A stretch of 64,000 bases of DNA from Streptomyces sp. WMMC940 (GCF_027460265.1 NZ_JAPZBC010000001.1:4754001-4818000); one strand, 5' to 3'. Numbered from the stretch's first letter, positions 44,807 through 53,537 are shown. Numbers and translations are program-made. Notes: a model not told the origin generated them from the letters alone.

Positions 44807-45808
44807 ATGTACGGCAGTCGAGTCGGGCGCGCCCGATGGACGGCGGCCGCGATGGGGGCCGTCCTGCTGGTGGCGGGATGTTCCTCCTCGGACGGCGACG
44901 GCGACAAGCCCGCGGCCCAGCAGCCCAAGGCGACGGATCCGTACTGGGTGAACCCCGAGGGAAACGCGGCGAAGCAGGTGGCCTCGTACCTCGACGACGG
45001 TGACAGCGCGAGCGCCGAGCTGATCAAGAAGATCGCGGCCCAGCCGATGGGCGAGTGGATCGGCCCCGACGACCCGGAGGGCGAGGCGCGGAAGTACACG
45101 AAGGCCGCCGCGAAGGCGGACCGCGACGCCCTTCTGGTCCTCTACAACATCCCGCACCGTGACTGCGGCCAGTTCTCCAAGGGCGGTGCCTCGGACGGCG
45201 ACGCCTACCGCGCCTGGGTCGACAAGGTCGCCAAGGGCATCGGCGACCGCCGGGCCACCGTCGTCCTCGAACCGGACGCCGTGCTGCACCTGGTGGACGG
45301 CTGCACCCCGAAGGAGTACCACCAGGAGCGGTACGACCTGCTGAAGGGGGCCATCGAACGGCTCGGGCGACTCCCCGCGACCAAGGTCTACCTGGACGCG
45401 GGCAACGCGGGCTGGGCGGACCCGGGCTCCCTCCCGGATCCGCTGCGCCGGGCCGGCATCGACCAGGCCGACGGCTTCGCGGTCAACGTCTCCAACTTCC
45501 AGACGACCGAGGCCAGCAAGGACTTCGGCCGCAAGCTGTCCGCCATGGTCGGTGGGAAGCACTTCGTGATCGACACCAGCCGCAACGGCAACGGGCCGTA
45601 CACCCAGGGCGATCCGAAGGAGAACTGGTGCAACCCGCCGGGCCGTGCCCTCGGCGAGAAGCCCACGACGAAGACCGGTGATCCGCTCGTCGACGCCTAT
45701 CTGTGGGTGAAGCGGCCGGGCGAGTCCGACGGTGACTGCAAGGGTGGTCCCAAGGCCGGTGACTGGTACCCGGAGTACGCACTCGAACTGGCCCGCAACA
45801 CCGAGTAG
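44807..45808 (+). CDS. cslZ: GH6 endoglucanase lipoprotein CslZ
   Basis: 333 residues from the ATG at 44807 (GGGGGAG ahead). The lipobox LLVAGC places the lipidated cysteine at residue 25. The GH6 cellulase fold is visible: LVLYNIPHRDCGQFSKGGA, VVLEPDAVLHLVDGC with the catalytic aspartate, VYLDAGNAGW, and DTSRNGNGP. It converges on glxA; the same trio in S. coelicolor makes and trims a glucan at hyphal tips. CslZ is expected to cut the beta-1,4-glucan made by CslA. Confidence 0.9.
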   Translation: MYGSRVGRARWTAAAMGAVLLVAGCSSSDGDGDKPAAQQPKATDPYWVNPEGNAAKQVASYLDDGDSASAELIKKIAAQPMGEWIGPDDPEGEARKYTKAAAKADRDALLVLYNIPHRDCGQFSKGGASDGDAYRAWVDKVAKGIGDRRATVVLEPDAVLHLVDGCTPKEYHQERYDLLKGAIERLGRLPATKVYLDAGNAGWADPGSLPDPLRRAGIDQADGFAVNVSNFQTTEASKDFGRKLSAMVGGKHFVIDTSRNGNGPYTQGDPKENWCNPPGRALGEKPTTKTGDPLVDAYLWVKRPGESDGDCKGGPKAGDWYPEYALELARNTE

Positions 45809-45816
45809 CCGCACAC

Positions 45817-45863
45817 ACGACGGCGAAGGGGGCTCCCGCTGCGGGAGCCCCCTTCGCCGTCGT
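45817..45863. terminator. 23-bp perfect bidirectional terminator between cslZ and glxA
   Basis: Two 23-base arms pair without mismatch around one base (45840). It starts nine bases after cslZ and ends 20 bases before the glxA stop on the other strand. Confidence 0.9.
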
Positions 45864-45882
45864 GCCCGTTCGTCGTCCCGGT

Positions 45883-47835
45883 CTAAGGGACCTCGACCCA
45901 GACGGCCTCCGACGGGGTGCCCTCTCCGTCCGTCACGAACAGCATGTACCAGCCGGACGGGACCAGGGAGCGGTTCTTCGGCACGGTGACCTCGAAACCG
46001 CCCGCCGTCCTCGTCATCTCCAGCGCGATGGACCGCTGGTCGACATCGGTCACATGCGTCACCGCGCTGGGCCGCATCAGCTTCGCCGATTTCAGCTTCG
46101 CCGCGTCCGCGCTCTTGAACGTCGCCGAGCCGCCACGCGCGATCTTCTTCGGGCCGGCGCCGATCTCGGGCCGGGAGCCCCGGAAGAGATAGGGCGGGGT
46201 GTAGATCTCGATCCGCTGCTCGAACACGCCGGGCTTGGTGTTGGCGTCGTCGCCGAAGAGCGAGTCGGAGCCGAAGATCATGACCCGGCCGTCGGGCAGC
46301 AGCACCGAACCCGAGTGGTAGTTGCGGCCGACCCGGGGGTCGGCGACACGTGTGTACTCGCCCGTCTTCGGGTCGTAGGTGCGCGCCTCCAGGACGTTGG
46401 AGCCGCTGCGGCCCCGGTAGTCCTCGGAGCCGCCGGTGACCAGGACGCTGTCGTCCGGCATCAGCGAGGCGCTCGGGTAGCGCGTGCCCTTGTCGAGGGA
46501 GGCGCCGTCCTTGAAGCGGGGCTGCGGGTCCTTCAGATCGACCAGCCGGGACTTCTCGCTGGACTTCTCGGACTCGCCGACCCCGCCGCCGCCGATGACC
46601 ATGAACCGCTGGTCCTGGGCCGGCGGCAGCATCACGGTCGCCGAGGTCTCCATCAGGTCCGGGTCGCTCAGCCCGGGCACCTTGGTGAACTTGTTGGTGT
46701 CCAGGTCCCAGATCCCGGGGTCACGGCCGACGTCCGCGGGACCGTATCCGGCGTTGGAGCCGGAGTAGAAGAGCTTCCCGTTGTCCATCAGGAAGATCGC
46801 CGGGTAGGTCGGGAAACGCCGCTCGAAGCCGGTGTACTGCCACTTCTTCGTCTTCGGGTCGTAGATCTCGTCCTTGCCCGGGACGATCTGGCCGATCTCG
46901 TCCAGGCCGGACAGGGACAGGACCTTGCCGTCCTCGAGCGTGGTGAGCGTGGGATACCAGCGAGCCTCGTTCATCGGGTCGACGGTGATGTACTTCTCCG
47001 CGACCGGGTCGAACTCGAAGGCCTCCTTGATGCCCTGGAAGTCCTTCTTGTCGAGGGCGAGCTTCTGTGCGATGCCGTAGACGTTCCGGTTGTCCGAGCC
47101 CTTGAGGCCGTGCACCCGGTAGTTGTCCTCGGTACCGGTCTCGTACGACTTCCCGGACTTCGCGGCCTCGACGTAGATCCGGCCGAGTCCCGCCTCGGTG
47201 CGCAGGAAGCGCCCGGTCGCCTTGTCGAAGACCTTCTTCGCCTTCTCGACGAGGACCGGGTCCTTGGAGACGAACGTCTTGCCGTTCTTCTTGCCGGTGA
47301 ACTTGGTGCCCGCGGGCAGGGTGATCGGCTTGTCCGGGTCCTCGTTGTGGACGATCATCAGGCCGCCGGCCTTGGTGACGTCCCCCTGGAGCTTCTCGTA
47401 CCGCTTGGTACCGCCCGCGACCAGCAGCTTGCCGTCGGGCAACTGGGTGTGCCCGGCGCAGAACATGTCCTTGGGCGTGGGTATGTGCTTGAAGTCGTTC
47501 GTCTTCGGGTCCCAGAGCACGGACTCGAACTTCTTGGCGTCGAAGTTCTTCTGGTTGTTGCCGGAGCCCGCGATCAGCAGCACCTTGCCGGTGTGGAGCA
47601 GGGCCGCGTGGATCGTGTTGATCTTGTACTTCTCCGGGACGTCGAGGAAGTCCCAGTGGCCGTTGGCGGCCTTGTACTCGGGCCGGTTGATCTTGTACTC
47701 GTGGTACTGCTCCGAGCCGTACCGGTACATCGCCGGTCCGTTGAAACCGGCGATCGCCGCCACGACCGCCGCGCCGATCAGGATCCGCCGGGCCCGGTTC
47801 TTGCGGTGGTTCGGCCGGACGGGAAGTGTGCTCAT
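45883..47835 (-). CDS. glxA: GlxA, radical copper oxidase (galactose-oxidase family)
   Basis: 650 residues. An N-terminal helix (ILIGAAVVAAIAGFNGPAMY) anchors it outside the membrane. Kelch-type repeats form a beta-propeller and the C-terminal part is a beta sandwich. Copper-site residues by family comparison are C126 in PKDMFCAGHT and W293-Y294 in MNEARWYPTL, with Tyr-Cys cross-link expected, plus the tyrosine of FPTYPAIF and the histidine of RNYHSGSVLLPDGR. Its ATG overlaps the cslA stop (ATGA), so synthesis is coupled to the glucan synthase. Confidence 0.95.
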   Translation of the reverse strand: MSTLPVRPNHRKNRARRILIGAAVVAAIAGFNGPAMYRYGSEQYHEYKINRPEYKAANGHWDFLDVPEKYKINTIHAALLHTGKVLLIAGSGNNQKNFDAKKFESVLWDPKTNDFKHIPTPKDMFCAGHTQLPDGKLLVAGGTKRYEKLQGDVTKAGGLMIVHNEDPDKPITLPAGTKFTGKKNGKTFVSKDPVLVEKAKKVFDKATGRFLRTEAGLGRIYVEAAKSGKSYETGTEDNYRVHGLKGSDNRNVYGIAQKLALDKKDFQGIKEAFEFDPVAEKYITVDPMNEARWYPTLTTLEDGKVLSLSGLDEIGQIVPGKDEIYDPKTKKWQYTGFERRFPTYPAIFLMDNGKLFYSGSNAGYGPADVGRDPGIWDLDTNKFTKVPGLSDPDLMETSATVMLPPAQDQRFMVIGGGGVGESEKSSEKSRLVDLKDPQPRFKDGASLDKGTRYPSASLMPDDSVLVTGGSEDYRGRSGSNVLEARTYDPKTGEYTRVADPRVGRNYHSGSVLLPDGRVMIFGSDSLFGDDANTKPGVFEQRIEIYTPPYLFRGSRPEIGAGPKKIARGGSATFKSADAAKLKSAKLMRPSAVTHVTDVDQRSIALEMTRTAGGFEVTVPKNRSLVPSGWYMLFVTDGEGTPSEAVWVEVP

Positions 47836-49772
47836 TTCTTACGTCCCCCAAGGGCGATCTGCATGGTCTGGTCCGCGGGGGCCCACTGGGGCTGCTGCTC
47901 GTGGGCGGCCGGCGACACGGCTTCGGAGGCCCCGCCATCCGTCCCCGGCTTCGCACGGCGCCGCCCCCTCCGCTTCTTCTTCTCCTCGCGGATCCCGTAC
48001 CGCCAGGCGAAGATGGGCGCCGCCGTGATCAGCAGGGCCAGGCCGGCCCAGGTGATCATCGCCGGGTGGTCGTGCCCGAACCAGAACGAGGAGACGAGCG
48101 AGCCGCCGAAGATCAGGATGAAGAAGAGGTGGATCCGGAACGTGCCGAAGAGCGTGTCCGGGCTGGAGGAGTCGCCCTTGGGCGTGACCACGAACTTGCT
48201 CTTGCGCCGCAGCGCGGCGTCCATCAGGGAGCGTGCGTAGATCGGCGCGGAGAGGGCGGACATCACCATGCCGGCCAGACCGCCGGAGCCCTCGGGCTCG
48301 TGGGGCGACACGTTGTGGCGGCGGTTCCAGATGTAGAGGCCGATCTGCAGGGCCGAGGCGTTGCCGTACAGCATCATCCAGATGGCCGGGTCGATCTGCA
48401 CGCCCGAGGCGCCCATGCCCAGGAACAGCGCACAGCTGAGGGCCGCCAGGATCCAGTTGAGGGCCGACATCGGGTAGAAGATGATCATCATGGTGTAGTT
48501 GAAGAGCTTGCCGGCCGGCAGTGTGCCGAAGCCCTTCCAGTACTGCTTGAGGATCGTCTCGTACGTGCCGCGGGACCAGCGCAGCTGCTGGGTGAAGAAG
48601 TCGGTCCAGGCGGACGGGCCCTCACCGACGGCCAGGACGTCCGGGGTGTAGACGGACCGCCACTTGTTGCCGGTCCCCGGGTTCTTGGCCCGGTGCATCT
48701 CGAAGCCGGTGGCCATGTCCTCGGTGATCGAGTCGTACAGGCCACCGATCTGCTTGATGGCGCTGATGCGCACGGCGTTGGAGGTGCCGACGAACATGGG
48801 GGCGCCGTAGCGGTTGCCGGCGCGCTGGATCAGGGCGTGGAAGAGGAACTGCTGGGATTCCGCGGCCTTGGTGACGAAGGTGTCGTAGTTGCCGTAGACC
48901 TGCGGGCCGATGACGAAGCCGACGTCCGGGTCGCGGAAGTACCCGAGCATCCGCTCCAGGTAGTTCGGCAGCGGTATGTGGTCGGTGTCGACGGAGGCGA
49001 AGAAGTCGTAGTCGCCGCCGTGCGCCTCGAGCCAGGCGTTGTAGTTGCCGTGCTTGGTCTTGGCCCGGTGGGCGCCTTTCTCCTGGTTCCACTTGGCTAT
49101 GCCCTTGCGGGAGAAGTGGTGGACGCCGAGCCGTGCGCAGACCTCCTTGACGGCCGGGTCGTCGCCCTCGTCGAGCAGCCACACGTGCATCAGCCCGCGG
49201 TGCCGGATCTTCACGGCCGCCTCGAGCGTCTTCGTGACCATCTCCAGGGGTTCCTTGCCCGGCACGAAGGAGGTGAGGAAGGCGACGCGGGTGCCGGACT
49301 CCGGCACGACGGGTATCGGGTCGCGGGCGACGAGTGTCGCGTGCGCGTTCGACAGGACGTTCATCGTGCGGAAGAGCTCGATCAGGCCGATCGAGACGAG
49401 CATGACGACGTCGAGCCACAGCAGCAGCTCGTCGTTCAGGTTGGGGTCGCGCTCCGTCCAGTGCTGCGGCTGCATCAGCCAGGCGAACAGGCCCAGCGAG
49501 ACCAGCGGCGCGGCCCCGAGGAGCAGAGCGGCCCGGACGCGGTGCGGCTCCTGCGACAGCAACGAGCGGTACTGCACCTTGTACGGTCTCGACGGGTCCG
49601 GCTGGGTCAGGGGACCGGCCAGCCGGCTGTAGTGCTCGTAGTCGTACCTCGGCAGCGCCTTCTTGGGGCGCAACCGATGGCCTCCCGTCCTGAGCTGCGG
49701 GGGAACCCGAAGCTGCGTGGTCCGGGAAGGGTCGTCGTCCTGCTGCCGGGCGCCGTTCGGCGTCGACGTCAT
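47832..49772 (-). CDS. cslA: CslA, cellulose synthase-like glycosyltransferase (GT2)
   Basis: 646 residues. Two N-terminal helices, a GT2 domain, then five or six C-terminal helices. Catalytic motifs are present: SVDTDHIPLPNY (DxD), ITEDMATGFEMH (TED) and QQLRWSRG (QxxRW). It polymerises a beta-linked glucan across the membrane and is needed for normal tip growth in S. coelicolor. The order cslA-glxA is one operon; cslZ converges on it. Confidence 0.93.
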   Translation of the reverse strand: MTSTPNGARQQDDDPSRTTQLRVPPQLRTGGHRLRPKKALPRYDYEHYSRLAGPLTQPDPSRPYKVQYRSLLSQEPHRVRAALLLGAAPLVSLGLFAWLMQPQHWTERDPNLNDELLLWLDVVMLVSIGLIELFRTMNVLSNAHATLVARDPIPVVPESGTRVAFLTSFVPGKEPLEMVTKTLEAAVKIRHRGLMHVWLLDEGDDPAVKEVCARLGVHHFSRKGIAKWNQEKGAHRAKTKHGNYNAWLEAHGGDYDFFASVDTDHIPLPNYLERMLGYFRDPDVGFVIGPQVYGNYDTFVTKAAESQQFLFHALIQRAGNRYGAPMFVGTSNAVRISAIKQIGGLYDSITEDMATGFEMHRAKNPGTGNKWRSVYTPDVLAVGEGPSAWTDFFTQQLRWSRGTYETILKQYWKGFGTLPAGKLFNYTMMIIFYPMSALNWILAALSCALFLGMGASGVQIDPAIWMMLYGNASALQIGLYIWNRRHNVSPHEPEGSGGLAGMVMSALSAPIYARSLMDAALRRKSKFVVTPKGDSSSPDTLFGTFRIHLFFILIFGGSLVSSFWFGHDHPAMITWAGLALLITAAPIFAWRYGIREEKKKRRGRRRAKPGTDGGASEAVSPAAHEQQPQWAPADQTMQIALGGRKK

Positions 49773-50295
49773 CTTTCATCCCCCCGCACGCCTGCTGGCT
49801 GCGTGATCGTTCGGTCGTGTCCGGACCGGGGCTCCCCTTGGCCAGCCGGTACCGGACGCATCAGTGGCAGGCCACCGTATCCGTAGACATAAGACGATGG
49901 TCTTCCGGTTGCATGATGCCCGTCTCCGCGTTCGTCCGTGAACGGGACCCCCACACCGGGCCAGTAGCGACGGGAGAATCCCCTCGAATCACCCCAAGTC
50001 GCAACTGTTTGAGCCCGCTGACCCCTTGGGGTCGCGGACTCTCAGGACAGGGTCCCGGAGCGGGGGACGTGATCGCAAGCGGATCCGGAGCCGCCGGGAG
50101 GCGCGCTGTCCGGGTTCCTCCGCACCGCTCCGCATCGGGGTGGAGGGTGGGTGTGAGGGTGGGAGGCGCGGAGCGCGTCCAATCTCTCTGGATGGGCTGT
50201 CCGATCAGGTTGGACGTCGGGCTTTCCGGTGCCTCCCCGCACGGTCGTTGACGGCGGTTTGGTCAACCGGCGTCCCAGCGGGAAGAATCCACCGC
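49773..50295. other. Upstream region of cslA and left edge of the island
   Basis: No convincing gene. The stretch must hold the cslA promoter. At 50247-50267 it has GTTGAC and GTCAAC, 9 bases apart, just before the HTH gene. From about 50280 it becomes the inverted-repeat copy. Confidence 0.55.
50247..50267. promoter_or_regulatory. Possible operator before the HTH gene
   Basis: GTTGAC and its complement lie 29 bases upstream of the GTG. This sequence is outside the duplicated segment, so the second HTH copy lacks it. Confidence 0.35.
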
Positions 50296-50860
50296 GTGGC
50301 CAACGCACTGCAGGAATTGGTGAAGAGCCGGCTGGAGCAGCAGGGCTGGTCCTACGGCGACGTGGCCCGGCGCGGGGGCGTCCCGCGTTCCACCGTGCAC
50401 CACCTGGCCACCGCCGAACGCGTCACCCGCATGCCGCAGCAGGCCACGCTCGAGGGCCTGGCCAGAGGACTGGAACTGCCCCTGGACTCCGTCCGCAGGG
50501 CCGCGGCCGAAGCCTGCGGGATCCACCTGTACTTCGAGGAGACCCCCGGCACACCCGCCGACCCCGAGGTCGCCACCCTCATCGCCAGCGTCCAGCAACT
50601 CTCCCCGGCCGACCGCCGCCACGTCACCGCACTCGTCGAATCCCTCCTGCGCAACACCCACCGACCCGACACCGGCGCAGACACCCACACCCACCCCGGC
50701 ACCGGCACAGACACCCACACCCACCCCGGCGCCGGCACCGGCACAGACACCGGCTCAGGACCCCGCACGGGCCACGACACCGGCACCCACCCCGGCACCC
50801 ACCAGAGCACGGACCCCCACCCCGCCACCGACTGAACCGGGCCCCGACGACATCCGGCCG
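50280..50860 (+). repeat. Outer inverted repeat IR1, left copy
   Basis: About 0.58 kb, almost identical to the reverse complement of 57178-57754. It spans the whole HTH gene and 25 bases beyond its stop, ending at CATCCGGCCG in both copies. The only clear length difference is in the HTHPGTG-coding tandem tract. Confidence 0.9.
50296..50835 (+). CDS. XRE-type HTH regulator with Thr/His/Pro/Gly repeat tail (copy 1)
   Basis: 179 residues from GTG (VANALQELVKSRLEQQGWSYGD). The helix-turn-helix is GWSYGDVARRGGVPRSTVHHLATAE, residues 18-42, followed by a helical middle (SPADRRHVTALVESLLR). The last 50 residues are a repeat tract of THTHPGTGTD type, low in complexity and probably disordered. A near-identical copy lies at 57203 on the other strand. 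The target genes are unknown; the right copy lies next to tRNA-Lys. Confidence 0.8.
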   Translation: MANALQELVKSRLEQQGWSYGDVARRGGVPRSTVHHLATAERVTRMPQQATLEGLARGLELPLDSVRRAAAEACGIHLYFEETPGTPADPEVATLIASVQQLSPADRRHVTALVESLLRNTHRPDTGADTHTHPGTGTDTHTHPGAGTGTDTGSGPRTGHDTGTHPGTHQSTDPHPATD

Positions 50861-51094
50861 GGCCGCAGGCGTCGACGGGCCGGATCGCGGTTTCCGGTGC
50901 GCGCCGGCGAGGTGCGGGCGGACGTGCCGTTTCGATGGGGGATCGGAGACTTCGGGCCGGTAGTGCGCATGGCGCATCCGTTTGATGCATTTGCTGGCGA
51001 AGTATCAGATAGCCCGGAAATGCGGGCGATTGGGGGTCTATTCTCGCCCCGCGGGGCGGGTGAACCCCCCGAAGCCTCCGGGAGAGGGGTGGAC

Positions 51095-51355
51095 GTGCTT
51101 GTCGTTCCAGGAGCGCTCGCGACCGCCGTCGTCCGTGACAGGACGGGAGAGCCGGTGGTGCTGCTGTCCGGTGAACTCCCCTCCGCCCTCACCGCGTCCG
51201 GTGTGGACGAGTTGCTCAACCTGGCCGCCGCCGTACTCGGGACGGAGGAACTGGAACTCTTCGGGCGCTGCCTCGCGGCACTCCGTTGCGGCGAGATGCT
51301 CCGGGAAACCCGTATCGAGGTCAGCGGAGCCGTACTGACCATCTACCGCGACTGA
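51095..51355 (+). CDS. Unknown 86-residue protein (copy 1 of inverted pair)
   Basis: Starts with GTG (VLVVPGALATAVVRDRTGEP) after GAGAGGGG. The rest (VVLLSGELPSALTASGVDELLNLAAAVL and so on, ending AVLTIYRD) is nearly identical to the protein encoded at 52155 on the other strand. The alternation of beta and helix suggests a small alpha/beta fold. I do not recognise the family. A longer in-frame opening from 50897 is not supported because the paralogue diverges there. Confidence 0.65.
   Translation: MLVVPGALATAVVRDRTGEPVVLLSGELPSALTASGVDELLNLAAAVLGTEELELFGRCLAALRCGEMLRETRIEVSGAVLTIYRD
51114..51350 (+). repeat. Inner inverted repeat IR2, left copy
   Basis: About 237 bases matching the reverse complement of 52159-52395 with, by eye, one base change. 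It covers most of the 86-residue coding sequence. Confidence 0.9.
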
Positions 51356-51440
51356 CCCGCGAACGGCAGCAGGCTCCCGGGAGCCGTCTCCGGGAGCCCA
51401 CGCCGACCGCCCGTCGGTTCGGGCGGCGCATCAGGCCGGA

Positions 51441-51758
51441 TCAGAACCGGCGACCGCAATCCCAGCCGTGTCCGGCGTGGTTGCGGTACCACCCGTAGGC
51501 GTCGTACCGGTGCGCCCTGTGTGCGGGGCGGCGTTCCCACAGGCGACGGCAGTCGCGGTCCCACCGGTTCCGGTGGCGGTCCCGGACATGGTGCCTGACG
51601 TACCGCTGACCGAGGTCGGTGCAGCGCTCCACGCCGCGGAACTGCTGTGCGGCGACGGGCGAATGGGCCGGCGCGGCGATGGCCGTGCCCGTCAGGGGAA
51701 TGGCGGCCGCGGTCGCGGTCAGGACCGCCGTCGCAAGGAGGCGTGCGAATGTTCTCAC
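51441..51758 (-). CDS. Small secreted Arg/His/Tyr-rich protein
   Basis: 105 residues from GTG at 51758 with GGAGAAAAACG ahead. Signal peptide ARLLATAVLTATAAAIPLTGTAIAAPA, cleaved near residue 30. The mature peptide of about 75 residues is strongly basic (RYVRHHVRDRHRNRWDRDCRR...) with three cysteines and many aromatic residues. It lies between the two copies of IR2. An antimicrobial or nucleic-acid-binding role is possible from composition, but there is no family match I can name. Confidence 0.65.
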   Translation of the reverse strand: MRTFARLLATAVLTATAAAIPLTGTAIAAPAHSPVAAQQFRGVERCTDLGQRYVRHHVRDRHRNRWDRDCRRLWERRPAHRAHRYDAYGWYRNHAGHGWDCGRRF

Positions 51759-52154
51759 CGTTTTTCTCCTGGTTCGAGGGATTTCTGGTGGCCCTCCGGA
51801 CCATACGCGGATCCAGTAACGGGATTCATTCGTGCATGCGAGCGGAGAGGTCTTGTCGGCGCATTGCCGACCCTGTTCCGAAAGCCGGGGAAACCGGGCC
51901 TGAGCTTTGCTTGGTGAGGGTTTCGCGAAATATGGCGGCGGTGTCTGAGAACACTCGCGAGGGTGACTCAACTGCGGCGTTTCGCACGGGTTTTGGGTGC
52001 GGGTACATAACGGCGCAAATTGCAACTCGGCTGCACCGGGTCCTGGGTTGAATAATTCCTGCGGCCCGTTGCGGCCGGAATCGGGAGCTGCCGGAATGCT
52101 CCGCCGTCGCACGGAAATCCGCCCCGAGTTGCGTGCAGTCGCTGCCCCCGTCGC
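51759..52154. other. 396-base AT-richer gap inside IR2
   Basis: Noticeably less GC-rich than the surroundings (for example the stretch near 52005-52065), with no coding frame I can support. It holds the promoter of the secreted Arg-rich protein. The composition suggests recently acquired DNA. Confidence 0.5.
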
Positions 52155-52415
52155 TCAGCTGCGGTAGATGGTCAGTACGGCTCCGCTGACCTCGATACGG
52201 GTTTCCCGGAGCATCTCGCCGCAACGGAGTGCCGCGAGGCAGCGCCCGAAGAGTTCCAGTTCCTCCGCCCCGAGTACGGCGGCGGCCAGGTTGAGCAACT
52301 CGTCCACACCGGACGCGGTGAGGGCGGAGGGGAGTTCACCGGACAGCAGCACCACCGGCTCTCCCGTCCTGTCACGGACGACGGCGGTCGCGGACGCCAT
52401 GGGGACGACAAGCAT
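52155..52415 (-). CDS. Unknown 86-residue protein (copy 2 of inverted pair)
   Basis: Starts with ATG (MLVVPMASATAVVRDRTGEP) after GAGAGGGG. Beyond the first ten residues it is almost identical to the copy at 51095. The last residue and flanking bases differ, so the duplicated unit ends at the stop codon. Function unknown. Confidence 0.65.
   Translation of the reverse strand: MLVVPMASATAVVRDRTGEPVVLLSGELPSALTASGVDELLNLAAAVLGAEELELFGRCLAALRCGEMLRETRIEVSGAVLTIYRS
52159..52395 (-). repeat. Inner inverted repeat IR2, right copy
   Basis: Partner of 51114-51350. The spacer between the copies is about 0.8 kb. Recombination between them would invert the segment with the secreted Arg-rich gene. Confidence 0.9.
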
Positions 52416-52759
52416 GTGCACCCCTCTCGCGGAGGTTTCGGGCGGTTCACCCGTCTTGAGGCACGAGAGGATAGCCATCAGGAGTCATGTCGTTGCCGGT
52501 GGGAATCGGCCGGATTGAGCCGATCGGGTGAGGCTCCCCACGGGCCGGCATCGGCTCCGTCCCCGCCCGTCACCTCTCCTGCCTGCGGTTTTGGTGGGCA
52601 TGGGCGGTCTTCGCCATGGCGGGCGGGATGTTCCGGTCCCTTGTCGGTGGCTCCGCGGAGTCCTACTGTCCAATCTCGTCAGACAGATCGTCCGGCATGG
52701 ATGGACGCGTTCGGGAACGGGCGCAGTCCGCCCATGCCCTTCGCGCAAAGGACCCACCC
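52416..52759. other. 344-base region upstream of the peptide genes
   Basis: No convincing gene. It lies between the divergent 86-residue protein and the first peptide gene, so it should carry the promoters of both. I see no certain -10/-35 pair. Confidence 0.5.
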
Positions 52760-52978
52760 ATGCTTGGCATGCGAGAACTGGACGCCGAGGCCGCCGCGGA
52801 GCTGCTGCCCGGGCGTGAGGCCCTGGGCCGGCTGCGGTTCAACTTCGTCAGGACCACGAGCGTGAGCGAGCGCATCGCCTACGTCGACGCCCACAACGAG
52901 TCGCTCGCGGCCAACGTCTGTTCGCCGGACGCCGTCGCGGCCTCCGAGGCGACCCAGTCCATCAGCGTCCGCCAGTAG
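52760..52978 (+). CDS. Tandem peptide gene 1 (candidate exported-peptide precursor)
   Basis: 72 residues from ATG at 52760; a second ATG at 52769 gives 69. The conserved part is AEAAAELLPGREALGRLRFN, then FVRTTSVSERIAYVDAHNESLAAN and a Ser/Ala-rich end closing in QSISVRQ. This copy has one cysteine (NVCSPDA) that the others lack. No Sec signal peptide is present. Small size, three tandem copies and the adjacent membrane protease point to a modified or processed peptide, with the acidic/leucine-rich N terminus as leader. Confidence 0.75.
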   Translation: MLGMRELDAEAAAELLPGREALGRLRFNFVRTTSVSERIAYVDAHNESLAANVCSPDAVAASEATQSISVRQ

Positions 52979-53008
52979 CGGCACTTCCTTCCCAGAGGGG
53001 TTTCCACC

Positions 53009-53224
53009 ATGAACGTCGAAGAGCTCGAGGCCGAGGCCGCCGCCGAACTGCTGCCCGGGCGCGAGGCCCTGGGCCGGCTGCGGTTCAACTTCGTCAGGAC
53101 CACCAACGTGAGCGAGCGCATCGCGTACGTCAGCGCCCACAACGAGTCGCTCGCGACCAACATCAACTCCCCGTACGCCGTCGCGGCCTCGTCCGCCGCC
53201 CAGTCCATCAGCGTCAGCCAGTAG
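53009..53224 (+). CDS. Tandem peptide gene 2
   Basis: 71 residues: MNVEELEAEAAAELLPGREA, the same LRFNFVRTT block, then NVSERIAYVSAHNESLATNI and a tail ending AQSISVSQ. GAGGGG precedes the ATG. Differences from copies 1 and 3 are concentrated in the first seven residues and in the NSPYAVAASSAA region near the C terminus, which would be the variable core if the N terminus is a leader. Confidence 0.75.
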   Translation: MNVEELEAEAAAELLPGREALGRLRFNFVRTTNVSERIAYVSAHNESLATNINSPYAVAASSAAQSISVSQ

Positions 53225-53255
53225 CCGGCGCTTCCTCCCGAGAGGGGTTTCCACC

Positions 53256-53471
53256 ATGAACGAAGACCAGCTCAACGCCGAGGCCGCCGCCGAACTGCTG
53301 CCCGGGCGCGAGGCCCTGGGCCGGCTGCGGTTCAACTTCGTCAGGACCACCAACGTGAGCGAGCGCATCGCCTACGTCAGCGCCCACAACGAGTCGCTCG
53401 CCGCCAACATCGACTCCCCGGACGCCGTCGCGGCCTCCGAGGCGACCCAGTCCATCTCGATCAGCCAGTAA
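53256..53471 (+). CDS. Tandem peptide gene 3
   Basis: 71 residues: MNEDQLNAEAAAELLPGREA, the shared LRFNFVRTTNVSERIAYVSA block, then HNESLAANIDSPDAVAASEA and TQSISISQ. The middle third is identical to copy 2. The alternating small/polar pattern at the end (A-x-S-x-A-x-x-S-I-S-I-S) would favour beta structure. The M50 protease gene follows 66 bases on. Confidence 0.75.
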   Translation: MNEDQLNAEAAAELLPGREALGRLRFNFVRTTNVSERIAYVSAHNESLAANIDSPDAVAASEATQSISISQ

Positions 53472-53537
53472 CGATCCCGGTCGTGTGCGGGCCGCGTTCT
53501 TGGGGGCGCGGCCCGCACCGGGAGGAAGAGCAGGACG

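Larger units (their letters stand above)
52760..53471 (+). repeat. Tandem triplication, unit about 248 bp
   Basis: Gene starts at 52760, 53009 and 53256 are 249 and 247 bases apart. Repetition includes the spacers: the same GAGGGGTTTCCACC ribosome-site segment precedes copies 2 and 3. Confidence 0.9.

Noticed and set aside
49769..49954. A 61-residue ORF upstream of cslA
   Set aside because: It has no ribosome site and no recognisable protein, and it lies in the promoter region.
50897..51094. A 66-residue extension of the 86-residue protein
   Set aside because: The inverted paralogue starts at the equivalent of 51095, and both starts carry GAGAGGGG; upstream sequence is not shared.
52760..53471. 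Lanthipeptide or lasso-peptide precursors
   Set aside because: No cyclase or dehydratase gene is nearby, copies 2 and 3 have no cysteine, and no lasso-type leader motif is visible.
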